From the NCBI GenBank assembly GCA_013141295.1, contig JABFRG010000186.1, positions 1-34,116 on the forward strand: 34,116 nucleotides of DNA, written 5' to 3'. This document shows positions 1 to 7,419 of the stretch, piece after piece; positions within the stretch are counted from its first letter, which is position 1, and the number at the start of each line of letters is the position of its first letter. Below the pieces are notes generated by a model that was not told the DNA's origin, ran no database searches, and saw only the letters and a list, made by a program, of their open reading frames with translations. This DNA is from Polyangiaceae bacterium. Its GTDB lineage: Bacteria > Myxococcota_A > Polyangia > Polyangiales > Polyangiaceae. A program made the position numbers and the translations under genes.

Positions 1-276
1 CCCCCCGCCCCCGCGGCCGCCACCTCGGTGGCCGACGTCAAGCCCGAGCCCTCGGCCGCGCCGCCGCGCGAGCCTGGCTTTCTCACCATCGACACCTACC
101 CGTGGACGCGTGTCACCGAGGGAGGGCGCGTGATCGGCAACACGCCGGTGGTTCGGGCTTCGCTGTCGCCCGGTACTCACGTCATCTCGCTCGACAACCC
201 CGCAGAGAACGTTCACCAGACGACCACGGTGACGATCAAAAGTGGTGAGCTCGTCTCCCGTCGTTTGGCATTCTAA
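1..276 (+). CDS. C-terminal fragment of a PEGA-domain protein, probably a Ser/Thr protein kinase
   Basis: The frame is open from the first base, so the gene begins upstream; the GTG at 28 in the ORF track is unlikely to be the true start. What is visible is a Pro/Ala-rich linker followed by one PEGA-like beta module: 'GFLTIDTYPWTRV', then 'GNTPVV' and 'LSPGTHVISLDNP', ending about 20 residues later in 'RRLAF'. PEGA modules commonly end myxobacterial Ser/Thr kinases and other surface-exposed or periplasmic proteins after a Pro/Ala linker. The kinase assignment is inference, because no kinase domain lies inside the window. The stop is 17 bp upstream of the next start, so the two genes are probably co-transcribed. 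Confidence 0.8.
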   Translation, partial: PPAPAAATSVADVKPEPSAAPPREPGFLTIDTYPWTRVTEGGRVIGNTPVVRASLSPGTHVISLDNPAENVHQTTTVTIKSGELVSRRLAF

Positions 277-293
277 TCAGAGGCCGTGCCCGC

Positions 294-1151
294 ATGTTCC
301 GAAGTCTCGCTATCACGCTCCTTCTCTCGACGACGCTCCTCGTGGCCGGCATCGGCCACGCCGCGAGCAACCCCCGGGCGCAAGCCGAGATCGCGGCCGC
401 CGAGAAGGCGTACACTGCACTCGACTACGTGCAGGCGCGGCAGCAGGCCGAGCGTCTCCGCGACCAAGGGGGGCTGACCCACGAGCAGCTTCAGCGCACC
501 GTGCGCATCATCGCCCTATCGAACGCTGCGCTCGACAAGCCGGAAGCTGCGCGCGACGCGTACACTTTGCTGCTGGCGTACGATCCGGACTTCAAGGTCG
601 ACACCAAGTTGGGCCCCAAGTTTCAGGAGCCGTTCGCCGAGGCGCGGGGCTACTGGAAGGCCCAGTCGAAGCGACCCGGCGTCGAGACCACCGCTTCGCT
701 GCACGTGGGGGCGCTCGGCGCGATTCGCGTTCAGACCCGTGACCCCAGCGAGATTGCGGTGCGCGTGGCCATGGGGTACCGGTGGGCGCCGGCTCGGGAA
801 TACCAGGTGACGCCAGCACGCCTGGGCGACACGCAGGTCGACGTCTCCGCGCCGCCGGCCGGGGCCACCCGCCTCGACTTCTATGTTCAGGTCTTCGACG
901 CGAAGGACAGCGTCGTCTTCGAAGATGGCAATCCCGAGTCGCCGAAGACCGCCATTGCCACCGCCGACGCCGCGAGCGCGCGGAAGAGCGACAAAAGCGT
1001 TCTCGCCAGTCCGTGGTTCTGGGTGGTCGGTGCCGCGGTGCTGGCGGCGGGCGGCGTGGGTACCTACTTTGCCGTGCGCCCCACCCAGTCGGACCCCACG
1101 TCGTTCCGCGCCAGCGGCGTCGCCGTGTGCGGCGGCGCACCGTGTAACTGA
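294..1151 (+). CDS. Exported TPR-like protein with C-terminal membrane anchor
   Basis: A 285-aa protein with an N-terminal signal sequence (about residues 1-23, ending 'GHAAS'). An alpha-helical segment (about 28-120) spaced like tetratricopeptide repeats follows ('AEKAYTALDYVQARQQAERL', 'RDAYTLLLAYDPDF'). Then comes a beta-rich middle region and one hydrophobic span near residues 243-262 ('WFWVVGAAVLAAGG') just before a short Cys-containing tail. It starts 17 bp after the PEGA gene and is likely in its operon. Such proteins often sit beside PEGA kinases in myxobacteria and may be periplasmic adaptors, but that role is inference. There is no clear Shine-Dalgarno sequence before the ATG. Confidence 0.8.
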   Translation: MFRSLAITLLLSTTLLVAGIGHAASNPRAQAEIAAAEKAYTALDYVQARQQAERLRDQGGLTHEQLQRTVRIIALSNAALDKPEAARDAYTLLLAYDPDFKVDTKLGPKFQEPFAEARGYWKAQSKRPGVETTASLHVGALGAIRVQTRDPSEIAVRVAMGYRWAPAREYQVTPARLGDTQVDVSAPPAGATRLDFYVQVFDAKDSVVFEDGNPESPKTAIATADAASARKSDKSVLASPWFWVVGAAVLAAGGVGTYFAVRPTQSDPTSFRASGVAVCGGAPCN

Positions 1152-1240
1152 AGAGGTCGCAGGGCAGCTCGGTGGGCGCGCCCCGGGCGTGACCCGCGCG
1201 CAGCAGCGCGTCCCCCTGGAGTTTCCGAGGCTTGCACGCG

Positions 1241-2125
1241 ATGGCGCGTGGCCACGGGCTTGCAACTCCGACGTTCATGTCGATCCGCAAGCATGTGATG
1301 GTGGCGATGGTGGCCGCGTCCTTCGGCGCAATCTTGTTCGGGCAACGCGAGGCCACGGCGCAAAGTCCGGCCGGTGCTTCCGGGCGTGGCGCCGCGGTGT
1401 TCACCAAGCGCAACATGTTCGGCGTGAGCTGTGGAAACTCGATGGCCGAGTGCAAGGCCTTCTGCTCCGCGGCGTGCGACATCCTGCCTTCGGGCGGCGC
1501 CAACTGCCCGCGCGTTCCCACCTCCGGCGAGGGGCTCATCGCTGGAGACTCGTCGCAACTCATGTCCATCGCCAAGGCGTTGCCGAACCTCAAGTACGTG
1601 AAGGTCGCGGCGGGCGCCAAGGCCACGCAGGAAGTGGTCGACGGCCTGAAGCGCCTCGACGGATGGTTGGCGACCTCGCCTGACCGTGCAAAGTACAACT
1701 ATTCGATCCAGGTCAACAACTGCTGGCGCGACGGCGTCTACGACAGCAAGGTCGAATGCTACTTCATCATGAAGGATAAGAATCCCCAGGACCTGAAGCT
1801 CGCTTGGCCCGGCGCCACGCCCCACAGCAGTGGCAAGGCGTGCGATCTGGTGCTGGTGGACCAGGCTGGCAAGGTGGCGACGCCGAGCAACGCCTGCACC
1901 GCCGACGCGAAGACCTCCTCCCGCGTGGACTTCAAGACTGCCTCGAAGCTTCTCGACGAGGCGCTCACCAACGACGTGGTGGGCGCCCAACGGCTCAACT
2001 ACGAGGCGTGGCACTTCGAGTGGGGCGGCGCCGTGCGCGCCGACGACTGCCGCTGCAAGGCCCCCGAGTGTCAGGAGAAGTTCTGGCCTCCGTCGTGTAC
2101 GCCGGCCGGCTGCCGCGCGCACTGA
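1241..2125 (+). CDS. Exported M15-family (VanY-like) zinc D,D-carboxypeptidase
   Basis: A probable peptidoglycan D-Ala-D-Ala peptidase of family M15. The zinc motif is present: H195 and D202 in 'PHSSGKACD' match the SxHxxGxAxD signature, although the leading Ser is not in its usual place. E255 and H258 in 'EAWHFEW' supply the catalytic Glu and the third zinc ligand. The N-terminus holds a signal peptide (from 'MSIRKHVMVAM' to about 'ATAQS'), so the enzyme acts outside the cytoplasm. Many cysteines suggest disulfides. The start is uncertain: TTG 1232, ATG 1241 (GAGG 10 nt upstream, chosen here) and ATG 1277 (neatest signal peptide) are all possible. It converges with the next gene, with 4 bp between stops. 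Confidence 0.85.
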   Translation: MARGHGLATPTFMSIRKHVMVAMVAASFGAILFGQREATAQSPAGASGRGAAVFTKRNMFGVSCGNSMAECKAFCSAACDILPSGGANCPRVPTSGEGLIAGDSSQLMSIAKALPNLKYVKVAAGAKATQEVVDGLKRLDGWLATSPDRAKYNYSIQVNNCWRDGVYDSKVECYFIMKDKNPQDLKLAWPGATPHSSGKACDLVLVDQAGKVATPSNACTADAKTSSRVDFKTASKLLDEALTNDVVGAQRLNYEAWHFEWGGAVRADDCRCKAPECQEKFWPPSCTPAGCRAH

Positions 2126-2129
2126 TCCG

Positions 2130-3014
2130 CTACGGAGTGGGTTTGCAGTCGAAGAGGTCGGCGTTCTCTTCGCCCCAGGAGCGTGGATCGTTGACCGTGC
2201 CGGTGACGGTGATCTTCGCCTTCGCGCCCTTTTGCTCGGGTGGGTTCGCGCCCTTGGGCACCTTGCAGAGGAGCACCTTCTTCGGATCGGGATCGCCGAG
2301 CATGCCGATCATCATGCTCTGGCCCATGGAGATGCCCTCGTAGGTGCCGGTGACGGTGACCTTCTTGCCGATCCACTTGCTCGGTGCTGCAGCGAGGCCG
2401 GCGGCGAGCTCGGGTTTGGTGATGGTGGCCTTGGGGCCCTGGCCCTTGGGATCGTCCGGGGGGAGCCCGGGCTTCTGGCCCAGGATGGTCAGGCACTCGG
2501 CGTACTTGTCCCATTCCCGGGAGAGCTGGTTCTTTTCGCTGAAGTCGTCGGAGGTGACCTTGGCCGGCATCTCCACCTTCTTGCTGCCGCTGTCCTCGGT
2601 GAGCATGCCGGGGCCGCCCAGCACGTCGGGGATCTGGATGGCGAAGTACACGGCGCAGGCGTGGCCGTCGCTCGCGGCCCACTGGTACTGATCCTGCTTC
2701 TTGCCGACCAGGGCGTGGTTCTTGGAAACCGTCTTGGTGGGCGGGCCCAGCAGGCTCACCAGTTTTCCGTAGGACTCGCCGTAGGGCTTCATCCCCTGGA
2801 TCACGCCCTGCGCCGATGCGACGCGATCCACCGTGAGGGGGCCGGCAAACGCGGCCGGAACGGGAACCACCGGTGCGGCGGAGGAGGGCGCGGAGGCGGA
2901 GCGCAGGGTCGGCTGCGCGGGCGCAGCACCGGCCTCGGGCGATTCGGACGTGGTCTTGCAGGCGAATGAAACGAGGACGAGCGCGGGGATCGCGGCAGAA
3001 AACGGTAGGCGCAT
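2130..3014 (-). CDS. Putative lipoprotein with C-terminal OB-fold (tRNA_anti-like) domain
   Basis: A 294-aa protein. I place the start at ATG 3014, not 3299, because the signal sequence 'MRLPFSAAIPALVLVSFAC' begins there; the cysteine lies in a lipobox-like context. A Pro/Ala/Ser linker (to about residue 55) and a domain of unknown fold follow. The C-terminal domain (about 190-290) resembles the tRNA_anti-like OB-fold: 'KWIGKKVTVTGTYEG', then 'VLLCKV' and 'AKITVTGTV'. In secreted proteins this fold often binds small ligands or partner proteins; no specific role can be given. It is the last gene of a - strand run and ends 4 bp from the M15 peptidase. Confidence 0.75.
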   Translation of the reverse strand: MRLPFSAAIPALVLVSFACKTTSESPEAGAAPAQPTLRSASAPSSAAPVVPVPAAFAGPLTVDRVASAQGVIQGMKPYGESYGKLVSLLGPPTKTVSKNHALVGKKQDQYQWAASDGHACAVYFAIQIPDVLGGPGMLTEDSGSKKVEMPAKVTSDDFSEKNQLSREWDKYAECLTILGQKPGLPPDDPKGQGPKATITKPELAAGLAAAPSKWIGKKVTVTGTYEGISMGQSMMIGMLGDPDPKKVLLCKVPKGANPPEQKGAKAKITVTGTVNDPRSWGEENADLFDCKPTP

Positions 3015-3096
3015 GGGGACTATTGACGCCGCGCGCCGCCATCCGTCACGAAATCGTCCACGCTCCCGTCGCTCCGGAGGCGCGAGCCTGCCCCCG

Positions 3097-4098
3097 TCAG
3101 TCGTAGGCGCAACCCGCCCGAGGGAAGTATGCGTGGGATACGCCGTACACGATGGGGCCGGCAGCGATGCCGCAGTACTGCGCCGAGAGCCCCTGGATGG
3201 GCTCCGGCAGGTGGGTGCATTCGGGTGAGAGAATGCGCGCCACGGTGCCCTCCTTGGTTGCAAAATACATGGTTCTGTACAGCGTTTCGAGGAAGGCAAC
3301 GTGCTCCGCCAGCGCGCATGCAGCTGCGTCTGCGCCTTCGCCGATGACCAATTGCCCGTCGCGGGTCATCGCCGCCCAAGCGTAGCCGTTCCCGGTGGAG
3401 CCTACGAAGTCTCCGGTACCCGCGGAGAGTCGCGTGACGCGCTTGGTCTTGTCGACGTGATACGCGAGCCCGCCGTCGCCCAGGGCTATGAGCGCGCCAC
3501 GGTCGAGTGCCTGAACGAGCCGGAAGCTGCCGGGGACCACGAGCGTTGCTGCGCCCGACGGTCCGCAAAAGAGACCCTGGCCCGTGGCCGCGCAGCGCTC
3601 TGTCTCCGACAGCGCGACAGCTGCGCGTGTGTCGGGTGGGTACACCCACGGATCCTGCGCGCAGCCGCCCGGCGGACACGGGGCACCCACGAACGGATTG
3701 CACAGCGCGGGCTCGTAGGTGAGGGGCGCGCATACGTCTTTGCGGTAGGCAGTGGTGCAGTTCATCGGCCCCGCCGGCGAGTGAAAGCCGTCCGCCTCGA
3801 GCGTCCAATCGGCGGGTGGATCGTCGAGCCGAGAGAACGCGAGAGGCCCCGCGTCGCATGCGTCACCCGGCACCTTGTACGGCGCGGGGCATCGAGCGGG
3901 ATCCAGCATCGCGCAGCGATCGACCAGCTCCTGGTGTGCCCGGGCGTCGACGAGCGCCGTGGCGTCGGTCGATCCGGCGTCGCCGGCGTCCATCGCGGTT
4001 CCCGCGTCGGTACCGCCGCCACTGCCAGCGCCCGCCGCTGCGCATGCGCCGCACGCGAGCACCCACCCCAGTAGCCCCGGCAACGTTGCTCTCCCCAT
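3097..4098 (-). CDS. Secreted lipoprotein of unknown function, Cys-rich
   Basis: A 333-aa protein with a short hydrophobic N-terminus and lipobox-like 'VLAC', then a low-complexity Gly/Asp/Ala stalk ('DAGTAMDAGDAG') typical of myxobacterial surface lipoproteins. The body contains about a dozen cysteines and short beta-type repeats ('GALIALGDGGLAYHV', 'GYAWAAMTRDGQLVIGE', 'MYFATKEGTVARIL') that could be blades of a small propeller. No catalytic motif was recognised. It lies 32 bp downstream of the GT-C-like gene on the same strand and is probably co-transcribed with it. Its ATG sits in the loop of a GC hairpin (see 4091-4106). Confidence 0.75.
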   Translation of the reverse strand: MGRATLPGLLGWVLACGACAAAGAGSGGGTDAGTAMDAGDAGSTDATALVDARAHQELVDRCAMLDPARCPAPYKVPGDACDAGPLAFSRLDDPPADWTLEADGFHSPAGPMNCTTAYRKDVCAPLTYEPALCNPFVGAPCPPGGCAQDPWVYPPDTRAAVALSETERCAATGQGLFCGPSGAATLVVPGSFRLVQALDRGALIALGDGGLAYHVDKTKRVTRLSAGTGDFVGSTGNGYAWAAMTRDGQLVIGEGADAAACALAEHVAFLETLYRTMYFATKEGTVARILSPECTHLPEPIQGLSAQYCGIAAGPIVYGVSHAYFPRAGCAYD

Positions 4099-4106
4099 GA
4101 GGGGAG
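4091..4106 (-). promoter_or_regulatory. GC hairpin across the start codon of the 3097-4098 gene
   Basis: The sequence CTCCCC-ATGA-GGGGAG is a perfect 6-bp inverted repeat with a 4-nt loop. Read on the - strand, the ATG of the lipoprotein gene lies partly in the loop and partly in the stem. No Shine-Dalgarno sequence precedes this ATG. The hairpin could limit translation initiation, but short GC palindromes arise easily at this base composition, so the function is inference. Confidence 0.3.
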
Positions 4107-4130
4107 CCTACGTCAAAGCGGCGTTGTTTG

Positions 4131-5591
4131 CTACCGCCCGGTCACGCAACCGCAGTCGAGGACGTACCAGGTCCACGCTTCGACGCGGCCTTGGCCGGCG
4201 ATGAGACCGGTGGCGCACTCCTGGTACACGTAGAGATCGCTGGTCCAGATGCGTCCGAGCCGGGTGTCGCCGCAGGCCTGCTTCGCGAGCGTGGTGCTCT
4301 CCACTTGCGTGAAGAAGCTGCGATCCGGCAGGAGGTGACGCATCGGGCGACCCTCGTTGGTGGCCGCGCGAAACACCACGTCCGGCCGGTAGTAGAGAAT
4401 CGCGATGGGGGCGCCGGTGGAGGCCACCAGCTGCGCGCCCGGGGGAAACACCGTGGCCTGGCTCCGGGCCGAGGCGAACGGCTTCTGCAGGTCTTCGGCG
4501 AGCGTGCCGAGACCCAGGCCATTGAGCAGTAGGATCCAAGGGGAGAGCAGCGCCAGCGCCGGGACCCCGAGCCACGGTCGGGTTCGCGCGAGCTGCACGG
4601 CGACGGCCACGAGCGCCGCAGCTGCCGGCAGCGCGATGAAGATCAGATGCCTGTAATGTGCACCAGTCCGGGTGACGAAGGTGTAGGTGAGGGCCGCCGA
4701 GGCCAGCGCCCAGCCGAGGCCGAACACCCGGGCTTTGCGGTCGCGTCGCCAAAGGACGACGAGCACCAGCACCGCCATGCCCGCGAACGTCGGGAGCTCC
4801 AGCCGATCCACCAGGGACGCCGAGGGCCACTCCGGAAGCATCCACGTGCCCTCGGCCTGAAAGAACGCGCGGCGCCACACCCGCGCCACCGAGACGAAGC
4901 GAACGTCGAGGAGCGCGGCGCTCTCGTTCATGTGCAGCGAACGCTCCGCGTGCGGCAGCGCGAAGGCGAGCGCCAGGAGCGGCCCGGGGGCGCAGGCGAG
5001 ACCGTGCGCCAGCGGCGCGAACGAACGAACCCGCACTGCGCGCACACCGACAGCGACCGCGATAGCCGAGGCCACCAGCAACGAGGCATGGAGGTTGAGC
5101 ACGCCGCAGGCGGCGCTTGCGAAGACGAGCGGGGCGAGGTGCCCACGGCGGGCCCGCGCGTAGGCGAGCGATGCAGCCCAACCGGAGAGGGCGAGGCCGT
5201 GCGCCAGGCCGTACTGTCGCGCGACGATGCCGCCCTCGAAGAGACACGGGTACGAGAGCGCCAGGAGTCCGGTGGTGATCCACGCCGCGCGAACGTTCGT
5301 AAGCTCGCGCGCGAGCCGGAAGATGCCGCGCAACAGGACCGCGTACCCGGCGCCTGCGAGCACCGCCAGGCTCACGTTGCCGAACACGTAGTCCAGGACC
5401 TTCATGAGGAGGAAGATCCCCGGCGGCACGCCTTCGATGCGCGCCACGCGGAGCATCTCGCCGAGCGGCAGTCGCCCCACCAGCACTGTTTGCGCCTCGT
5501 CGCGCCAGGGCTCGTGAAAAAGGGCGGCGAGCGTGCCCAGCAAGAGCGCAGCGGCGAGGAACGGCCAGCCGCCGCGCAGAGAAGGTCGCAC
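4131..5591 (-). CDS. Multi-pass membrane protein, GT-C (ArnT/PMT-like) glycosyltransferase family
   Basis: A 486-aa protein with roughly 10 hydrophobic spans in the first 385 residues and a soluble C-terminal domain. After the first span the acidic pair in 'EPWRDEAQT' (D31, E32) matches the catalytic DE/DD loop of lipid-phospho-sugar-dependent GT-C transferases of the PMT/ArnT/GT39 type. Such enzymes move a sugar from a polyprenyl-phosphate donor to an acceptor on the outer face of the membrane. Acceptor and sugar are unknown. The start is a GTG, 15 bp downstream of the deaminase stop, so the two genes are probably one transcript. Family assignment is by topology and the DE motif only. Confidence 0.75.
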   Translation of the reverse strand: MRPSLRGGWPFLAAALLLGTLAALFHEPWRDEAQTVLVGRLPLGEMLRVARIEGVPPGIFLLMKVLDYVFGNVSLAVLAGAGYAVLLRGIFRLARELTNVRAAWITTGLLALSYPCLFEGGIVARQYGLAHGLALSGWAASLAYARARRGHLAPLVFASAACGVLNLHASLLVASAIAVAVGVRAVRVRSFAPLAHGLACAPGPLLALAFALPHAERSLHMNESAALLDVRFVSVARVWRRAFFQAEGTWMLPEWPSASLVDRLELPTFAGMAVLVLVVLWRRDRKARVFGLGWALASAALTYTFVTRTGAHYRHLIFIALPAAAALVAVAVQLARTRPWLGVPALALLSPWILLLNGLGLGTLAEDLQKPFASARSQATVFPPGAQLVASTGAPIAILYYRPDVVFRAATNEGRPMRHLLPDRSFFTQVESTTLAKQACGDTRLGRIWTSDLYVYQECATGLIAGQGRVEAWTWYVLDCGCVTGR

Positions 5592-5606
5592 GGTCGCTCG
5601 CGGAGG

Positions 5607-7262
5607 TTACTGCTTGCTCTCGAAGTCGAGGAAGCGGTGCTCGAGCTCCCACTGCATGGTGGCGCGCTCGCTCTTGCCGAGGAAGGTCTTGCAGGCCTCG
5701 CTCGGCGTGTCGCCCACCGCGCTCTTGGCGTCGGCGGCGCAATCGGCCACCGGCTTGCCTTCGGCGACCGCGGTCCAGAGGCTGTCGCCCGGGAGGAACG
5801 CGTGCTCGAGGCTGTTGCGCGCCATGGTCTTGAGCTGGCGGTAGCCGAGCTTCTGGTCCATCGCCGCGCGCACGTACTCGCCGGCGAGGCTCGAGCGCGA
5901 CACGCCCTGATCGTCGGTGGCCAGGGCCACCGGAACGCCGGCCTTCAGGTACTCGGCGAGCGGGTGCTTGGCGCCGGCGATCTCGAGGATCTGCGCGTTG
6001 CTGCTGAGACACACCTCGACCAGCACGTTCCGCGCGTGCATGTCGGCGAGGAGCGTGGGCGCGTCGGTCTCGCTCAGCACGTCGATGCCGTGGCCGATAC
6101 GCTCGGCATGGCCGGCGTCGATGGCGTGGCGCACGTGGTAGGTGTTGGCGTCGGCGTACGCGGCTGGCAAGAACTGCGGGGTGAGCTCTCCGGCGTGGAG
6201 CGTGACGTGGAGCGGGCTCTTCTTGGTGACCGTGTACTTGGCGTACAGGAAGTCGAGCATCGCCATGTGCAGATCGTAGTTCCGGAGCGAGGTGGTGTCG
6301 TCTTCCGGCGACGAGAGGTTCACGGCCACGATTTGCCCGGTCTTGGCGGCCATTTCATAGGCGCTCACCAGCTGCCCGAAGATGGTGTCGTTGGCGCCGG
6401 TGCGCGAAACCTGGGCCACGAAGCGTACGCCCACCTTGCAGCCGGGCGCCGGGCTCCCGCCGTTGCACCCGAGGACGTTCTTGTAGGCGGCGCCCGCAGA
6501 ATTCACCGCGGCTACGTCGGCGTCGACCTGCGCATTGAAGCCGGCGTTGGTGGTGAGGGTGTCGTAGAAGCCGGGCAGGGCGTCGGCGGTGACGCTGCCG
6601 GAGAACACCGACGCGGCGAGGGTGCCCACGTTCTTGCCGAGGTTGAACATGGTCTCGACGTAGAGCTGGTTCTCGTCGGCCGCGCGGTTCAGCACGTCGG
6701 CGATGCTGTCGTCGCGATGGGCGCCGGCGATGGCGCCGTACTTCCCGAAGGTGGCGAAGAAGTGATCGTGCCCCGTCTCGGCGCCGGGCACGAAGTCCTT
6801 CATGCTCCAGGCCTTGAGGATCTGATCGAAGAACGCGCCCGAGGTGGGCGCCGGTTGCGTGGCGGCGGAGCACTGGTTCCCGTACACGGCGGCGAAGGTG
6901 GTGCTGTTGACGCAGTCGCCGTCGGCCTTGCCCCAGTCGAGGTAGGTCTCGGCGTACACCGCGCCGCTCAGGTGGTTGTGGAGATCGCCGCCCTTGGGCA
7001 TCGCCTTGGCGAAGGCCGCGAGATCGGCGGGGGTGCTCACCACCGCGTCGAAGCGCTCCGAAGCCCGCTGCTCCCAGGCGCTCGCGCACTCGGCCGAGGT
7101 CCCGGTGCAGGCGGGGCCCGCATCGGCGGTGATCTCGGCGTCGGGCGTGCCGCCGTCGGCGCCCGGCAGTGGCTGCGTGGCGCCGCCGCCGCTGGAAGAG
7201 CAAGCCCAGCCGGAAGCAGCCGAGAGACCAATCAGGCAACCAAGGACCGCTACACGGGACAT
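5607..7262 (-). CDS. Exported adenosine deaminase family enzyme (putative lipoprotein)
   Basis: A 551-aa metal-dependent deaminase that probably converts adenosine to inosine outside the cytoplasm. Every catalytic signature is visible: 'MPKGGDLHNHLSG' (metal ligands H95, H97), 'LHAGE' (H356, E359), 'ERIGHGID' (H391) and 'ATDDQGVS' (D450/D451). The MPKGG-LHxH form is closer to secreted ADGF/CECR1-type deaminases than to cytosolic Add. The start at ATG 7262 gives a hydrophobic signal ending in Cys21 and a Ser/Gly/Asp stalk; the lipobox ('GWAC') is imperfect. It leads into the GT-C-like gene after 15 bp. The substrate might be adenosine or another purine nucleoside released from prey or DNA. Confidence 0.88.
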   Translation of the reverse strand: MSRVAVLGCLIGLSAASGWACSSSGGGATQPLPGADGGTPDAEITADAGPACTGTSAECASAWEQRASERFDAVVSTPADLAAFAKAMPKGGDLHNHLSGAVYAETYLDWGKADGDCVNSTTFAAVYGNQCSAATQPAPTSGAFFDQILKAWSMKDFVPGAETGHDHFFATFGKYGAIAGAHRDDSIADVLNRAADENQLYVETMFNLGKNVGTLAASVFSGSVTADALPGFYDTLTTNAGFNAQVDADVAAVNSAGAAYKNVLGCNGGSPAPGCKVGVRFVAQVSRTGANDTIFGQLVSAYEMAAKTGQIVAVNLSSPEDDTTSLRNYDLHMAMLDFLYAKYTVTKKSPLHVTLHAGELTPQFLPAAYADANTYHVRHAIDAGHAERIGHGIDVLSETDAPTLLADMHARNVLVEVCLSSNAQILEIAGAKHPLAEYLKAGVPVALATDDQGVSRSSLAGEYVRAAMDQKLGYRQLKTMARNSLEHAFLPGDSLWTAVAEGKPVADCAADAKSAVGDTPSEACKTFLGKSERATMQWELEHRFLDFESKQ

Positions 7263-7419
7263 CGACACACTCGCTGGGCAAGTTGGGCGCTGGACTACAG
7301 CGCCGCAATCGTGCACCTTTTCCACGAAACCGGCGCCGACGCAACCCGTGCGGCGCCTATGGCGCATCGCGTTGCACGGACGTGGCACCGATGGGGCGCC
7401 GGTGACACGAAGCGCGGGC

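Noticed and set aside
4108-6012. 634-aa - strand ORF overlapping the GT-C and deaminase genes
   Set aside because: Arg/Pro/Ala-rich shadow in another frame of two well-supported genes.
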